This document shows positions 34,320-45,832 of a stretch of 64,000 bases of DNA, in pieces. The position numbers were made by a program, and so were the translations under genes. The notes under the pieces are model-generated. The model worked only from the letters and a program-made list of their open reading frames with translations, was not told the DNA's origin and did not search any database. Source of the DNA: Lotus japonicus (Eukaryota > Streptophyta > Magnoliopsida > Fabales > Fabaceae); assembly GCF_012489685.1 (NCBI RefSeq), contig NC_080043.1, positions 39,323,127 to 39,387,126 of the forward strand, in the 5' to 3' direction. Numbering within the stretch: position 1 is the stretch's first letter; every line of letters begins with the position of its first letter.

Positions 34320-34450
34320 TTATCACGGTGACCGCAGTCAACCAAATCACGTGGAGCCGCAATGATCCACAAAAGTTCACGGTGACCGCAGTCAACCAAA
34401 TCACGTGAAGCCACACCGGCCCACAAGGTTCACGGGAGACCGCAGTCAAC
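34320..34450. repeat. Three imperfect ~54-bp tandem repeats in the third gypsy LTR
   Basis: The unit contains TTCACGGTGACCGCAGTCAA and CAAATCACGTG and occurs about three times, the last copy partial and diverged. They fall near the start of R/U5 in sense terms. Confidence 0.75.
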
Positions 34451-34854
34451 CCAAATAACTCCCTCGCGTGCAAGGTACCATCGTTCTCATGGTCCATAGT
34501 CTCACTAGACCTATGACCGTTTTATCACATTTACTTGCAAGCGAGTTATAAATTCATTCTCTTGGTGTTTAAGGCTCTAATGTCAATCCTAGAGTCTTAT
34601 GAGTTAATATCGTATCAGATTACAACGTCAAGAAATAACAGCCACACTAGGAGGAATTACAGCTGGGTGAGCGACCTCCTAAACAAGTCACAACTAAACT
34701 TCATGCAAAGCATAGAAATAATCAGGGCCTCCCAAATTCACAAATTATTTACAAATTCCAGAGGCTCAGTTTACAGATATCATCATATAAAAATCTCACA
34801 AAGGTCCCTAATCACATGTTACTAACATTTCCAACAATTTCTCAAATTTAGTGT

Positions 34855-35225
34855 TTTTGGACAACAGGTGCAGCGTGTACTAAAACTGGTCTACAGACCG
34901 CAATACTTAGCCACAAAATTCACATGATACATGAATGGAAAGATAATTCGAAACTCTACACTTTTATAGTTTATCACTTTTCCATTTGAGATCCAGAATT
35001 AGGTGATATTAGGCCTTAAAGCTTGCTGTCCGGTACAGGAAGAACAGCAGGTGCAACAGTCACTAAGATCGACCTCCAGACCTCATTACTAGACCAAAAA
35101 TTATGTTCTTTATATGCATAGAAAGCCAATTCGAAAATCTACAATTTTCCAGTTTATCCCTTTTTCATTTGAGACCCCGAATTAGGTGATATTAAGCTCC
35201 AAAACTCGCTGTCCAGTACAGGAAA
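34855..35225. repeat. Two diverged ~185-bp tandem repeats in the third gypsy LTR
   Basis: The copies share ACAGCAGGTGCA-like starts, an AATTCGAAA..CTACA block, a CATTTGAGA block and GAATTAGGTGATATTA, and end CTGTCC(G/A)GTACAGG. Unit borders are about 34855-35040 and 35041-35225. Confidence 0.7.
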
Positions 35226-37025
35226 CTGGCAGAGATACTTTTGCCTTCAAATTAATTTTTCAACCATTCAAGTCCCAGAGTTTTAAACCATATTCCAGCA
35301 GCAAGAACCACATATCATATATCATATATCATGCTTAAATTTCCAGAACCAAGATAACCATCAATTCTAGCACAAAAGGCAGATCTAAGCATATAAATCT
35401 TCAATCATTTTAATCAAGCAAAGTCATAGAAGAAACGGTAGTTGTAGTGATGATTAATGGAGAATCATGGCATCAACATTTCATCTCAAATCAGAAGCAA
35501 AACATCAAGATCTCAAGGCAGAAAAAAACAGCAAGCATCATGAACACAAAACTCTTGCAAAAGCAATCATGTTCATGGCTTTTCTCATAGTAAAACATGG
35601 CAAATACCCTAGGCAATCTACCCAATCCTAGGACCAGCCCTTACCTTTGTCCTTAGGCTTGAAGAAAAGATGAAATTGAAGAGCAAGGTTCTGGTTTCTC
35701 TCCTCTTCTCCCACGCGTGACCTTCCTCTCTCCCTCTCGCTCGCGAACTCCTTCTCCCTCTTGTGCGAACACGTCGACGGTGGTGGGGCTTGGGACGGTG
35801 ACGGCTAGGGTGCAAGGGGAAAGTTTCTCTCACTCTTTCTCCTCTGTTTTACGTGTTTCAGAAGTGCACCAGGTTTCTTTCTTCAGAATAGTGTGAAAAG
35901 AAACCCCTTTCCCCCCCAAAACCCTACATAGCCCGCGTCCCCTCTCTCCCTCTCTTGGGCTAGGGTTTGTTTTCCTTCAAGCCCGACCCAAGTCAAAACC
36001 CTTGACCCCATCACTTAAGAACTTACTCAGGTCTGAAACTAATCAAAACCCTCAGCCCTTTTTAGTAATATCACGATCAAACTCGGAATTGAAAGGAAAC
36101 AAATCAATTAAATCCGCTGGTACTGTACAGCCAGGACCATCGTCACTAAACCGATGATATCTCGAGCTACAGAGGTCGGAATGACCTGATTCCACTTCGA
36201 GAATTTTCTAGACTTAAAGGGCTACAACTCTCATGAAGGAAGTTTTCCCAAATGAAATCGATAAGACCCTCTAAAAATTCACACAAGTTGACAGTTCTAA
36301 TCTGCCAGTTATCAAACATAGCCAAAAACTTCAATTTTATTCAAACTTCCATAAAATTTGTTCCAAGTTGAACTTAGGGCCTTACATTGATGAACAATTC
36401 TTAAACAATAAACTGAATTCACTCAGAGTTTAGAGATGTAGAATAAGACTTATCCTGATGTGAATAGTTTATTTTACTCATTCTGAATCCAAGTCACAGC
36501 TTGATTCTGAGCATAGCTCCCCCTGAATCTAAGACTTAATGAAAACGTTAGAAATGTCTAGATTCTGAGCTAAATTATGTAAGAGTTCAGAGTGCATAAG
36601 TATTCAGAGTCAACGATAAGTGGTATCAGAGTCAATTAGAATCACTTCAGAAGAAGTGAAATGTATTCCTTGTATTTGCCCAGTGACACATCTATGGTCA
36701 TAAAACTAGAACTCTTAAATTCTCCAAAATAAATCACACTTACACATCAAAAGCTAGGTGCACTCCCCCTTTTTGTCATAAGCAAAAAGTATGGGGTGTG
36801 AAAAACTCAGCGTGAAGTACAAGGTACTCCCCCTCAGAGAAGGTCTGAGTGAAAAGATGGAGAAATAAACGCTGAAGGAACGAGAGTTACGCGGATTAAG
36901 GAAAGGAGTTAATGCAAACTAAGAACGTTTACCACCGGCCACGGGAGTAAATAGAAGCATCAGTTACCAAGGACTTAACCTCGAGAAACTGTAAGAGCAA
37001 TAACTTCCAAGGAGAGAATGAAGCT

Positions 37026-37033
37026 TATATAAA
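37026..37033 (+). promoter_or_regulatory. TATA box upstream of the antisense ORF in the SIRE element
   Basis: TATATAAA lies 50 bp upstream of the ATG at 37083, in a leader of ordinary base composition. A start site about 30 bp downstream would give a 5' leader of some 20-25 nt. It is on the strand opposite to the element's genes. Confidence 0.5.
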
Positions 37034-37082
37034 GAGATTTAGAAGAGGGTAAGCTTCACAACTTGATCAATACCATAAAAAA

Positions 37083-37475
37083 ATGGCTTCATACATGGTT
37101 GCACTAGAAGAGCTCAGAAGGAAGGCTTTTGAGGAAGATATGTTCCTCAATATAAGACATCCTGATGGTATAGAGACCATACACGAGCTGACGAAGGCAC
37201 TTCTTGACGAAGACCTTTGTCCAGTGCTAGAGAAGGATTTGAAAGAATTCCTTGCCTTTGTGGAGGAAATTCAGGAACTCAGCCAGCTTGAGCTGAATTT
37301 GCTGGAAGAGAAGGAAGCTCTGGAAAAGAGACTCAAGACGACAGAAGTTAGTCTGGAGAGAGAAGAGCTGAACATCAAACTCAACAACATCCAGTACACA
37401 TTGGATCGTCTGGAGAAAGAAAGGGTAGAGCAGCGCCAAGAATGCAGAAGAATGAGGAAGGATCCTCCATTCTAG
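37083..37475 (+). CDS. Antisense ORF of the SIRE-type element, coiled-coil protein, function unknown
   Basis: A 130-residue frame, opposite in strand to gag-pol, between the env-like ORF and the 3' LTR. It starts MASYMVALEELRRKAFEED in a favourable context (AAAAAATGGC). Residues about 45-125 are Leu/Glu/Lys-rich with heptad spacing (LEKDLKEFLAFVEEIQEL, LNLLEEKEALEKRLKTTE), typical of a coiled coil. There is no membrane segment and no recognised domain. A TATA box lies 50 bp upstream and AATAAA motifs 25-45 bp downstream, so it looks like a complete small transcription unit. Extra ORFs, some antisense, are known in plant LTR retrotransposons. Whether this one belongs to a known family I cannot tell. 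Confidence 0.6.
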   Translation: MASYMVALEELRRKAFEEDMFLNIRHPDGIETIHELTKALLDEDLCPVLEKDLKEFLAFVEEIQELSQLELNLLEEKEALEKRLKTTEVSLEREELNIKLNNIQYTLDRLEKERVEQRQECRRMRKDPPF

Positions 37476-37499
37476 ATTTAGGGACAAAATGTATGATGT

Positions 37500-37525
37500 A
37501 ATAAACAAAAATGATTATGAATAAA
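37500..37525 (+). terminator. Polyadenylation signals after the antisense ORF
   Basis: AATAAA occurs at 37500-37505 and again at 37520-37525, 25 and 45 bp after the stop codon. Both lie on the plus strand in the gap before the convergent env-like ORF ends at 37657. Confidence 0.45.
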
Positions 37526-37656
37526 GAAAAATATTTTGCAAACACAAGGTTATTTATATATATGCAATGATAAATTACTAGTAAGCAAAACATAGCAGGT
37601 AATGCAAATAGAACTAAAAATAAATGCAGTTAAGAAAAACGAAAGAAATCCTAAAA

Positions 37657-40504
37657 CTAGGGTTTATCAGAGCGACGCAGAAGTTCTTGAAGAATTTGCT
37701 TCATGTCCATCAGCAGAGTCTCATGAGAATTGAGACGTTGTTCCATGATGTCAAGTCTGGAAGGACTTGGCTGTGTAGAGCTAGAAGGAACATTCTGAGC
37801 AGATTGATGAGTTGGAGTGGAATCAGAAGCAGCAGGAGTGAAGACCACTGGTGCAAGAGCTTGACATCTAAGAGCTTCAGCTTCAGCTTCAAGTCTCTCA
37901 GCTTCTAATCTTGCATGTTCAGCTTGTGCAGCTGCCTGACGTGCAGCTTCTTCTGCTTGCTCTTTCTTTCTTCTTGCCTCTTCAACAGCTTCAAGTAACT
38001 TAGTTCTTTGTTGTTGTTCATGCAGAGCCACTCTTCTTGTAAACCGCTGCCTAGCAACCTCAATCCTCTGATCCCTTTCTGCAGTGAGATGACTCATCAT
38101 AACAGGAACCTGAGCAACTAACCAAGTACTCAGACTATTCCATTCTTCAGCAACAGAGTCAGTGTTTTCACTCAGGTCAGTGTGACCTTGCACATTGCGT
38201 AACATCAGTGAAGCTTCATGATTAAACACATTGATGCACTCAGAGAGAGAGGTTGGCCTGAGGTATGTGTAGGGAACAATTGAGAGGTTGATTTCAGGAG
38301 AGGTTGGGTGGTTGCTGCTGTTTGCCTCAGAGGCACCTTGAGGAGAGCCAAAGGTTTGGACATTTGGTTCAGAGGTTCCAAGGTGTGGTTCGGAGGTTTC
38401 AACCTGAGGATGTGGTGATCTAACCGAAGAGTGGTTAGACACTGAGTTTTCTGGTTCTGGTTGAATAGGCTCTTGATGAACTGGGTCAGGCTGGACTTGT
38501 TGGGTTAAAGGGTTTGCTTCATGCAAGGGGTCAGCCTGGAAAGGATCATCTGGGTCAACCAGACGTTCTGGTCTAGGTCCAGGGTATCTCCTAGGGCTTG
38601 GTACTGTAAGGTACTCTGGGATAGCAGACACTTTTTCTTTCCTGACTTCCATAAATTTACGAAGTGACTCAGAATTGTTGGAAGGTGAAGAGTCAGCAAC
38701 GTTGGTAGGAAAGGATACAGAAGTATAGGGAGAGGAAGAATCTGTATCAGCAGTTCTACAATCAGGACGTTCTGATGCTCTGGGGACAGAGTGATCAGAC
38801 GTTCTAGGTTCAGGTTCTGGTTGTTCAAGTTCTGGTTGTTCAAGAATGATGGGTTCAGAGGTTAATGGGTTATATTGGATGGTAATGGGAGAGGTTGGTT
38901 CAGAGGGACGTGGAGTCTGAAGCATATTCCACAGAGGTGCTTCTTCTTGGGAAGGTTGGAAAAATGAAGACCTTGGGGAATTAGGTGGAGATGTGGTTTG
39001 AGCAGCTGGTTGAGACTCTGGGATAGTGATGAGTTGGGTGGTTGTGCGGGTAAGAAGAGTAGAGATGGGGAGTGCATCAATGGAATTTAAATCATCATCA
39101 GATTCAATGACAGCAGACTTACTTGATGAACGCACGACAGACTGGCAGAAGTCTCCATTCTGATGACTGCAGCAGCAGGTTCCACACGGGTAGGCTTCTC
39201 CACAATTCTGACTTGTTTCTTCTTCTTCTTTGGAGGAGAAGGACCATCTTCATTATCACCATCATCAGGCTTGGTGGTTTCAGCATGCTTCCTCTTAGGC
39301 TTGTCAGCCTTCTTCTTCAGAGGAACATCAGACTCCTCAGAAGATTCCTCCAATACCATATTTCTCTGAGCTTTCCTCTTGGGAGGAGAGTCAAACTCTG
39401 GAGCTGGTGGCAATCGCTGAAGAACTCATCTACATCAATATCATACCCTTGTTTCTTCAGATCATCAATGTAGCACAAGATAGCTTCTGGGTTGTCTGCT
39501 TGGGTCCACAAAGGGAAATCATTCAGAGGCACCCTTCTTTGTCTTACTTCATCAGAAGTATCTTCATGAGCGGGGGCTATCTTCTTCTGGATCAATCCCA
39601 TCTTCTTCAAGGATGTGGTTGTGAAGACATCACTGACAATAGTAGACAGATCCTCCGTGCATCCTGCCTTGATCAGATCTTCTACGAATTTACTTTCAAT
39701 GAAGAGATCTGAAAGCAATCTCCCAAAGGGGATGTACTTGATGGCAGACTTGATGGAGGCAGTGGTTCTGGACTTCCTGATGCATTCTTTCAGGTAAGAG
39801 AACAAGAAGAAAGGAAGGCAGATCTTCTTCTTATTCTGAATGAAAAATAGCATTGCCTTCTGGCAGAAGTTGATGTAATCAGGAGAGCTACCCTTTGGCC
39901 TCTGGTTGATGCAGTTAAGCAGAATCTTGTGCCAGATTCTAAGCTTGGGATGAAGATCCATCACCTTGTAGTCACTCTTGCCAGGTTTGTAGTTGGTGTA
40001 AAGAGCCTTGTTGGTTTCTTCCTTTTTTCTGGGTTTCAACTTCGATTCTGTCAGTTGGAATCTATACCCAGTTCCAGTGTGTGCACCCAACAGATTCACA
40101 ATGGACTTCTCAGTGATGATTATCCTCCTTCCAGCAATGTAGGAAACAACTTGTGTATCATCACAGTCCGCGTGTTTCCATAATTCCTTGACCAATTTGT
40201 CATAAATTGGACCTCTAAGCCGGTTGAAATACTCTTCCCAACCCTGAGCTTGAACTTCAGGACGCAGGTCATACCCATTTGCAGCTATATTATCCAGGTC
40301 GAATCTCCATTCAGCAAGCACTTGGAGTTGTTCCGGAGCATAAACGCAGTGAACGGCACAGCCCCGTTCTGCAATTGGAATCATTTTCTCTGAAGCTTGA
40401 CCTTGATTTGGAGTTTCAGGGCCCAATTGGCCTGTAGCTTGACCTACTACCATATGAGGAAACCTGGTTGCATCTGCAGCTTCGTTTCTGGTTTGTCTCA
40501 CCAT
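37657..40504 (-). pseudogene. Env-like extra ORF of the SIRE-type element, two frame breaks
   Basis: The ATG at 40504 opens about 370 residues of a folded-looking region (YDLRPEVQAQGWEEYFNRL, IVNLLGAHTGTGYRFQL, YLKECIRKSRTTASIKSAI). The frame then slips near 39410 into PPAPEFDSPPKRKAQ and a Lys/Pro-rich stretch, and slips again near 39135 into a low-complexity part with many Pro, Ser, Thr and Glu. A coiled coil rich in Ala/Glu/Arg and MEQRLNSHETLLMDMKQILQ lie near the end. The region occupies the env-like position of SIRE/Maximus elements. I see no convincing signal peptide or transmembrane span, so an envelope role is not supported. The gap to pol (40505-40935) has no ORF. Confidence 0.75.
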
Positions 40505-40935
40505 CGTGAAGTCGGTTGAAGGTTTTGGGTTGAAGGAGAAGGATGAATAGAGAGAGAGAGATCGTGGGTAGGAGGTTTTGAAAAACTGAAGAGAGAGAAT
40601 GTCAAACCTTAAGTGTAGGCGAACGTGTGTGTATAGTGGGTTTTGACAAATAACCGTTGTTGATCAAAAAGCAATTTAAAATCAACGGTTAGAAATTAAA
40701 GACATGATAGTAACAGTAAATACACATATCACACGCAGGAGAGAAGCACATCAACACTCATTACGACAAATTGTCAGCACGGGCACAAGGAACTATGTAT
40801 CATAGATACTGACACACGTTTACTGTCTCAGCTTCAGAGTCAGCACCAATGGGTACATAAACTCTGATAGAGTTACCTTCTGGACTAGACATCTTCTGAT
40901 AAAGAAGCATCATAGTCAGAGGTTCTGATCCATCT

Positions 40936-43900
40936 TCATGCTGGACAAAAGTCCATATTCAGATTTTTCAGAATGAAGTTAAATCTATCCTCTGCTAAGG
41001 GCTTTGTAAAGATATCTGTCCATTGATGGTCAGTATCAACAAACTTCAGAAGAAGTACGCCCTTCTGTACATAATCTCTAATAAAGTGATACTTTACCTC
41101 AATGTGCTTTGCCCTTGAATGTAAGATAGGATTCTTACTCAATGAAATTGCAGCAGTGTTGTCACAATAGATTGGGATATTGCTCTCTAGGATTTGATAA
41201 TCCTCCAGCTGATGTTTCATCCAGAGCATCTGAGTGCTGCATATTGCTGCTGAGATGTATTCTGCCTCTACAGTAGATAGTGCAATGGTTGATTGCCTCT
41301 TGCTTGCCCATGAGACTAAATTGCTTCCCAGAAATTGACAATTTCCAGAAGTGCTTTTTCTCTCTGTTCTATCTCCAGCATAATCAGCATCACAATAACC
41401 TGAAAGCTTATACTCTGATGTTTTCTTATACATCAAGCCAAGGTTAGTGGTACCTTTCAGATACCTTAGGATCTTCTTAACAGCAGTTAAGTGGGTTTCC
41501 CTTGGATCTGATTGGAAACGAGCACATAGATGAACACTAAACAATATATCTGGCTTAGATGCAGTTAAGTATAGAAGTGATCCTATCATACCACGATAGA
41601 GCTTCTGACAAACTTTACCACTTGCATCTTCTTTCTCCAAAATGCATGTAGGATGCATTGGAGTCTTTGCAACTGTAGATTCCAGCATATTGAACTTCTT
41701 CAGAAGTTCTTTAGTGTACTTGCTCTGATGGATATATGTTCCTACTGGTGTTTGATCAACTTGTATTCCCAGAAAGTACTTGAGTTCTCCCATCATACTC
41801 ATCTCAAATTCAGCCTGCATCATCTCAAAAAATTCTTTGCATAGAGATTGATTAGCAGAATCAAATATAATATCATCAACATAAATTTGCACAATTAAGA
41901 TATCATCTTTGTAAGTTTTGCAAAAGAGAGTTGTATCTACTTTACCCCTCACAAACTTATTCTCCTGAAGGAATGAGCTGAGTCTCTCATACCATGCTCT
42001 GGGAGCTTGCTTCAGACCATGGAGTGATTTCTTCAACTTGAAAACATGGTCTGGGTTCTTCTCATCCTCAAAACCTGGGGGTTGATGAACGTAGACTTCC
42101 TCTGATATGTATCCATTTAGGAAGGCACTCTTAACATCCATCTGATGTAGAATTATGTTGTGATTTACTGAGAAGGAGATCAACAGTCTGATTGCTTCTA
42201 GTCTTGCTACTGGAGCAAATGTTTCTGTGTAGTCTATTCCTTCCTGCTGGCTGTAGCCTTGCGCAACTAGCCTTGCCTTGTTTCTGACTACATCTCCTTT
42301 CTCATTCAACTTGTTTATGAACACCCATTTTGTTCCAATTACATGGACACTTTGAGGCTTCTTCACTAGGCTCCAAACATCATTCTTGGAAAATTGATTC
42401 AATTCCTCTTCCATAGCCAGAATCCAATCCTTATCCTGAAGAGCTTCATCAATTGACTTGGGTTCAATTAAGGACACCAATCCTTTCAGACTAAGCAAGG
42501 TCTCTTCAGAGGGTCTGAAGGCTGATCTGGTTCTGACTGGTTCGTCTTTGTTGCCCAGAATCAATTCCTTAGGATGAGCTGCAGTGATTCTGCTCTTCTT
42601 CAGAGTTTGTGAATCAGAGGGACCAGCTTCTTCTGGTTCATCTTCCTCTGGATCAGCTTCCTCTGGAGCTTTGCCTTTGTCAGAAACACTTATACTTAAA
42701 TCTGCAAATTTCTCAACTAGCTTTGACTGGTCAGAGTCAAGCTTATCGTCAAATCTAACATGAATAGATTCTTCAATTGTTTTAACATCAGTATTATAGA
42801 ATCTAAAACCTTTAGATCTCTCAGAGTAACCAAGTAATAGACATTTAGAAGACTTAGCATCAAATTTATGCAATCTATCCTTAGTATTAAGAACATAACA
42901 AACACAACCAAAAGGATGAAAATAGGAAATGTTGGGTTTTATATTCTTCCACGATTCATAGGGAGTCTTATTCAGAATTGGTCTCACAGAGATTCTGTTC
43001 TGAATGTAACACGCTGTGTTTACTGCCTCTGCCCAAAAGTGCTTAGCCATGCCAGTTTCTTGGAGCATGGTTCTAGCCATCTCCTGAAGAGTTATGTTCT
43101 TCCTCTCAACAACACCATTTTGTTGAGGAGTTCTGGGACAAGAGAAATCATGTGCAATTCCATAGGAATCAAACAGATTCTCAAACTTGTCATTCTCAAA
43201 CTCTCCACCATGGTCACTTCTGACACGCACAATCCTACAAGCCTTCTCGTTTTGCACTTGGGCTATGAAGGTAGAGAACACAACATGAGACTCATCCTTG
43301 CGGGTTAGAAATTTTACCCATGTCCAGCGGCTATAGTCGTCAACAATGACCATCTCATATCTCTTGCCACCTATAGACTCAGTTTTCACTGGTCCAAATC
43401 GGTCGATATGCAGAAGTTCCAACGGCCTTGAGGTTGAGACAACATTCTTTGCCTTGAAAGGGACTTTTGTGAATTTTCCTTTCTGACATGCTTCACAAAG
43501 AGCGTCTGAAGAGAACTTCAGAGTGGGCAAGCCCCTGACAAGGTTTAGCTTGCTCAGCTGAGAAATCTTTCGCATACTGGCATGCCCTAACCGTCTATGC
43601 CATACCCATTGCTCTTCATTAACAGACAGAAGGCACTTCACATTCTGAGCCTCCAACTCAGATAATCTGATCTTATAAATGTTGTTCTTCCTCTTGCTGT
43701 TAAACAGAACAGAGCCATCGATCTGGCTTACAGCCCGGCAGGACTTTTGATTAAAGATAACATCATAACCCTTGTCAGCTAATTGACCTATAGACAATAA
43801 GTTATGAGTTAAGCCGTCTACCAATAAAACATTGTCAATGCATGGACTATTATCTACACAAATAGTACCAGTACCAACAATTTTACCCTTTTCGTTGCCA

Positions 43901-44037
43901 CCAAAGCCAACTTCGCCTCCAGGCTTAAGTTTTAGCTCTTGGAACATACGCCTTTCTCCCGTCATGTGACGCGAGCATCCACTGTCCAGATACCATGATT
44001 GGTTTTTCAGTGGAGCTATCAAGGATATCTGCAACAT
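40936..44037 (-). CDS. Copia pol polyprotein (protease, integrase, RT, RNase H), uninterrupted
   Basis: About 1033 residues without a stop. Protease: WYLDSGCSRHM (DSG about residues 18-20). GAG-pre-integrase zinc finger: WHRRLGHAS...CEACQKGK (about 145-187). Integrase core: DDYSRWTW, VRSDHGGEFEN and PQQNGVVERKN, carrying the D,D,E triad. RT: GTKWVFINKL, KARLVAQGYSQQEG, FAPVARLEAIR, QMDVKSAFLNG and the YVDDIIF active site. RNase H: SGYCDADYAGDR, STVEAEYIS, YCDNTAAI and RAKHIEVKYHFIRD. All expected catalytic residues are visible. The pol frame differs by one position from the gag frame upstream and overlaps it (43925-44037). That could be programmed or a recent indel. The initial ATG is probably not a real start. 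Confidence 0.92.
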   Translation of the reverse strand: MLQISLIAPLKNQSWYLDSGCSRHMTGERRMFQELKLKPGGEVGFGGNEKGKIVGTGTICVDNSPCIDNVLLVDGLTHNLLSIGQLADKGYDVIFNQKSCRAVSQIDGSVLFNSKRKNNIYKIRLSELEAQNVKCLLSVNEEQWVWHRRLGHASMRKISQLSKLNLVRGLPTLKFSSDALCEACQKGKFTKVPFKAKNVVSTSRPLELLHIDRFGPVKTESIGGKRYEMVIVDDYSRWTWVKFLTRKDESHVVFSTFIAQVQNEKACRIVRVRSDHGGEFENDKFENLFDSYGIAHDFSCPRTPQQNGVVERKNITLQEMARTMLQETGMAKHFWAEAVNTACYIQNRISVRPILNKTPYESWKNIKPNISYFHPFGCVCYVLNTKDRLHKFDAKSSKCLLLGYSERSKGFRFYNTDVKTIEESIHVRFDDKLDSDQSKLVEKFADLSISVSDKGKAPEEADPEEDEPEEAGPSDSQTLKKSRITAAHPKELILGNKDEPVRTRSAFRPSEETLLSLKGLVSLIEPKSIDEALQDKDWILAMEEELNQFSKNDVWSLVKKPQSVHVIGTKWVFINKLNEKGDVVRNKARLVAQGYSQQEGIDYTETFAPVARLEAIRLLISFSVNHNIILHQMDVKSAFLNGYISEEVYVHQPPGFEDEKNPDHVFKLKKSLHGLKQAPRAWYERLSSFLQENKFVRGKVDTTLFCKTYKDDILIVQIYVDDIIFDSANQSLCKEFFEMMQAEFEMSMMGELKYFLGIQVDQTPVGTYIHQSKYTKELLKKFNMLESTVAKTPMHPTCILEKEDASGKVCQKLYRGMIGSLLYLTASKPDILFSVHLCARFQSDPRETHLTAVKKILRYLKGTTNLGLMYKKTSEYKLSGYCDADYAGDRTERKSTSGNCQFLGSNLVSWASKRQSTIALSTVEAEYISAAICSTQMLWMKHQLEDYQILESNIPIYCDNTAAISLSKNPILHSRAKHIEVKYHFIRDYVQKGVLLLKFVDTDHQWTDIFTKPLAEDRFNFILKNLNMDFCPA

Positions 44038-45832
44038 AGATAATCTTATCCTTAGGTACCCACTTTCTGGGTCCTCTCTTGTTAGTTACCCCAGAGGTTC
44101 TGATCACCTTGGGTTTCTCAACATGGTCATGTAAAGGAATTTTTGCATGATATTTAGACATGGAGAAGGATCCCTTTTTAAGAGGAGGTTTTGCAACTTT
44201 AGCAGGTAAAGGGTCAGGTAAAATGGTACCAGAGGGAACAAAGCATTCATACAAAGATTTAGCTTTAGGCATAGAAGGCTCATTTCTAATTGGTTTAGAA
44301 TAGCCAATGCCATGCATTCCATTTCTGCTTACGCCATAGATCATTGAAGCCATTAAGCTTCTATCTACGCTTTTAGCCAGGAATCTTTGAAAAGATTTTT
44401 CATACTTAGATTCATGCTTACTATCAGAGGCATCGCAGGCAATAACTTCTTCTAACTTAGCAATTTGATTCTTAAGCACAGAGTTAGAATTCACTAAAGC
44501 ATGGTTATCATTTTTCAAATCAGAAATGATTTTCTCATGTTCAGAAGGAGTCTTAGAAACAGCAGATAAGTTCTTTTTCAGTTTTTTATGCTTAGACAAT
44601 AAAGAGTTATACTTATCCATGATATCAGACAAAGCATGTTTTAGTTCAGAGGTTGAGAAAGAAGCGAATACCTCATTTTCATAGTCTGAGTTGGGATCTC
44701 CTTCTGATTCTGAGTCAGAGTCAACAGCATCCTTTGACTCTGCTCCTTTGTCTTTGACAATGGCCATGAGTCCTTGGACTTCTCCATCAGAGTCAACATC
44801 CTCTAACTCTGATTCATCAAAAGTCACCATCAGACTTTTCTTGGTCTTGAAGTGCTTCTTTGGCCTCTTGTCCTTCTTCAGTTTTGGACAGTCACTTTTG
44901 TAGTGCCCTCATTCTTTGCACTCAAAGCATGTGACTTCCTTAATTGAGGACTTCTTCTGACCTGAGGATTTAGACTTTCCTTTGGCCTTTCCAGAGCCTT
45001 TGTACTTGCTCTGCCTGTGCTTCCAGATACGGTTGAGTCTTTTAGAGATCAGAGTCAGCTTATCTTCATCAGAATCTTCTGATGCTTCTTCAGATTCTTC
45101 TGCTTCAGCTTGAAGAGCTTTTGACTTTTCTGCTTTAGCCTTCTCAGATTTGGATTTTAAGACTATTGACTTCTTCCTCAGATCTTGCATCTCTGAGCGC
45201 TTCAGCTCGTGGCACTTCAGTATGCTAATGAGTTCTTCTAAACTCATACGCTCAACATCTCTCGTAAGCTCTATTGAAGTCACCAAGGGCATCCAGCTTT
45301 CAGGAAGACTTCTGATGACCCTTATGACATGATCTTTTGTTGTGTAGCTCTTGTTGAGAGGTCGTATTCCAGCTACAAGCAACTGAAATCTGGAGAACAT
45401 TTCTTCAATGGACTCGTTCGGCTCCATGATGAAGGATTCATACTTTTGGATCAAAGACAATGCCTTTGATTCTTTGACTTTCTTGTTTCCTTCATGAGAC
45501 ATCTTCAGGGATTCAAAGATGCCTGTTGCATACTCACGATCTGTAATCTTCTGGTACTCTTCATAAGAGATAGCACTTAGAAGAATTGCTCTAGCTTTGT
45601 GATGTTGTGAGTAAAGCTTCTTTTGATTTGCAGTCATCTCTGACCTTGGGATCTTCTTGCTTTCTTCATCAACTGGACGCTCATAGCCATCCACAATAAT
45701 ATCCCAGAGATCTGCATCAAAACCCAGAAAGAAACTTTCAAGTCTATCTTTCCAATATTCGAACCTTTGACCGTCGAACATGGGAGGCTTTGCATTGTAA
45801 CCATCTTTTTGAGTTTCACTGGTGGTAGCCAT
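43925..45832 (-). pseudogene. Copia gag with a stop codon in the zinc knuckle
   Basis: The ATG at 45832 begins MATTSETQKDGYNAKPP with the copia gag pattern FDGQRFEYWKDRLESFF, followed by KVKESKALSLIQKYE and a basic region. The CCHC knuckle reads CFECKE-stop-GHYKSDC: a TGA at 44909-44911 replaces the residue before GHYKSDC, most simply from CGA. The frame then continues (44830 down to 43925) through an acidic segment and a coiled coil, up to the overlap with pol. With the stop, the capsid part can be made but not a full Gag. Every other position looks recent and intact. Confidence 0.88.

Larger units (their letters stand above)
33673..36386 (-). mobile_element. Solo LTR of a third gypsy family, nested in the SIRE element
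   Basis: A 2714-bp block from TGTAACGCCCCGATTTC to GGCCTTACA, flanked by the perfect duplication TTGAT (33668-33672, 36387-36391). The unoccupied site survives in the second SIRE copy at about 47143-47160 (AGTATTTTGATGAACAATTC), which proves the borders. Termini and layout resemble the two other gypsy LTR families here, again on the minus strand. It contains tandem repeats and a short acidic ORF at the position where the other LTRs carry their longer one. Confidence 0.95.
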
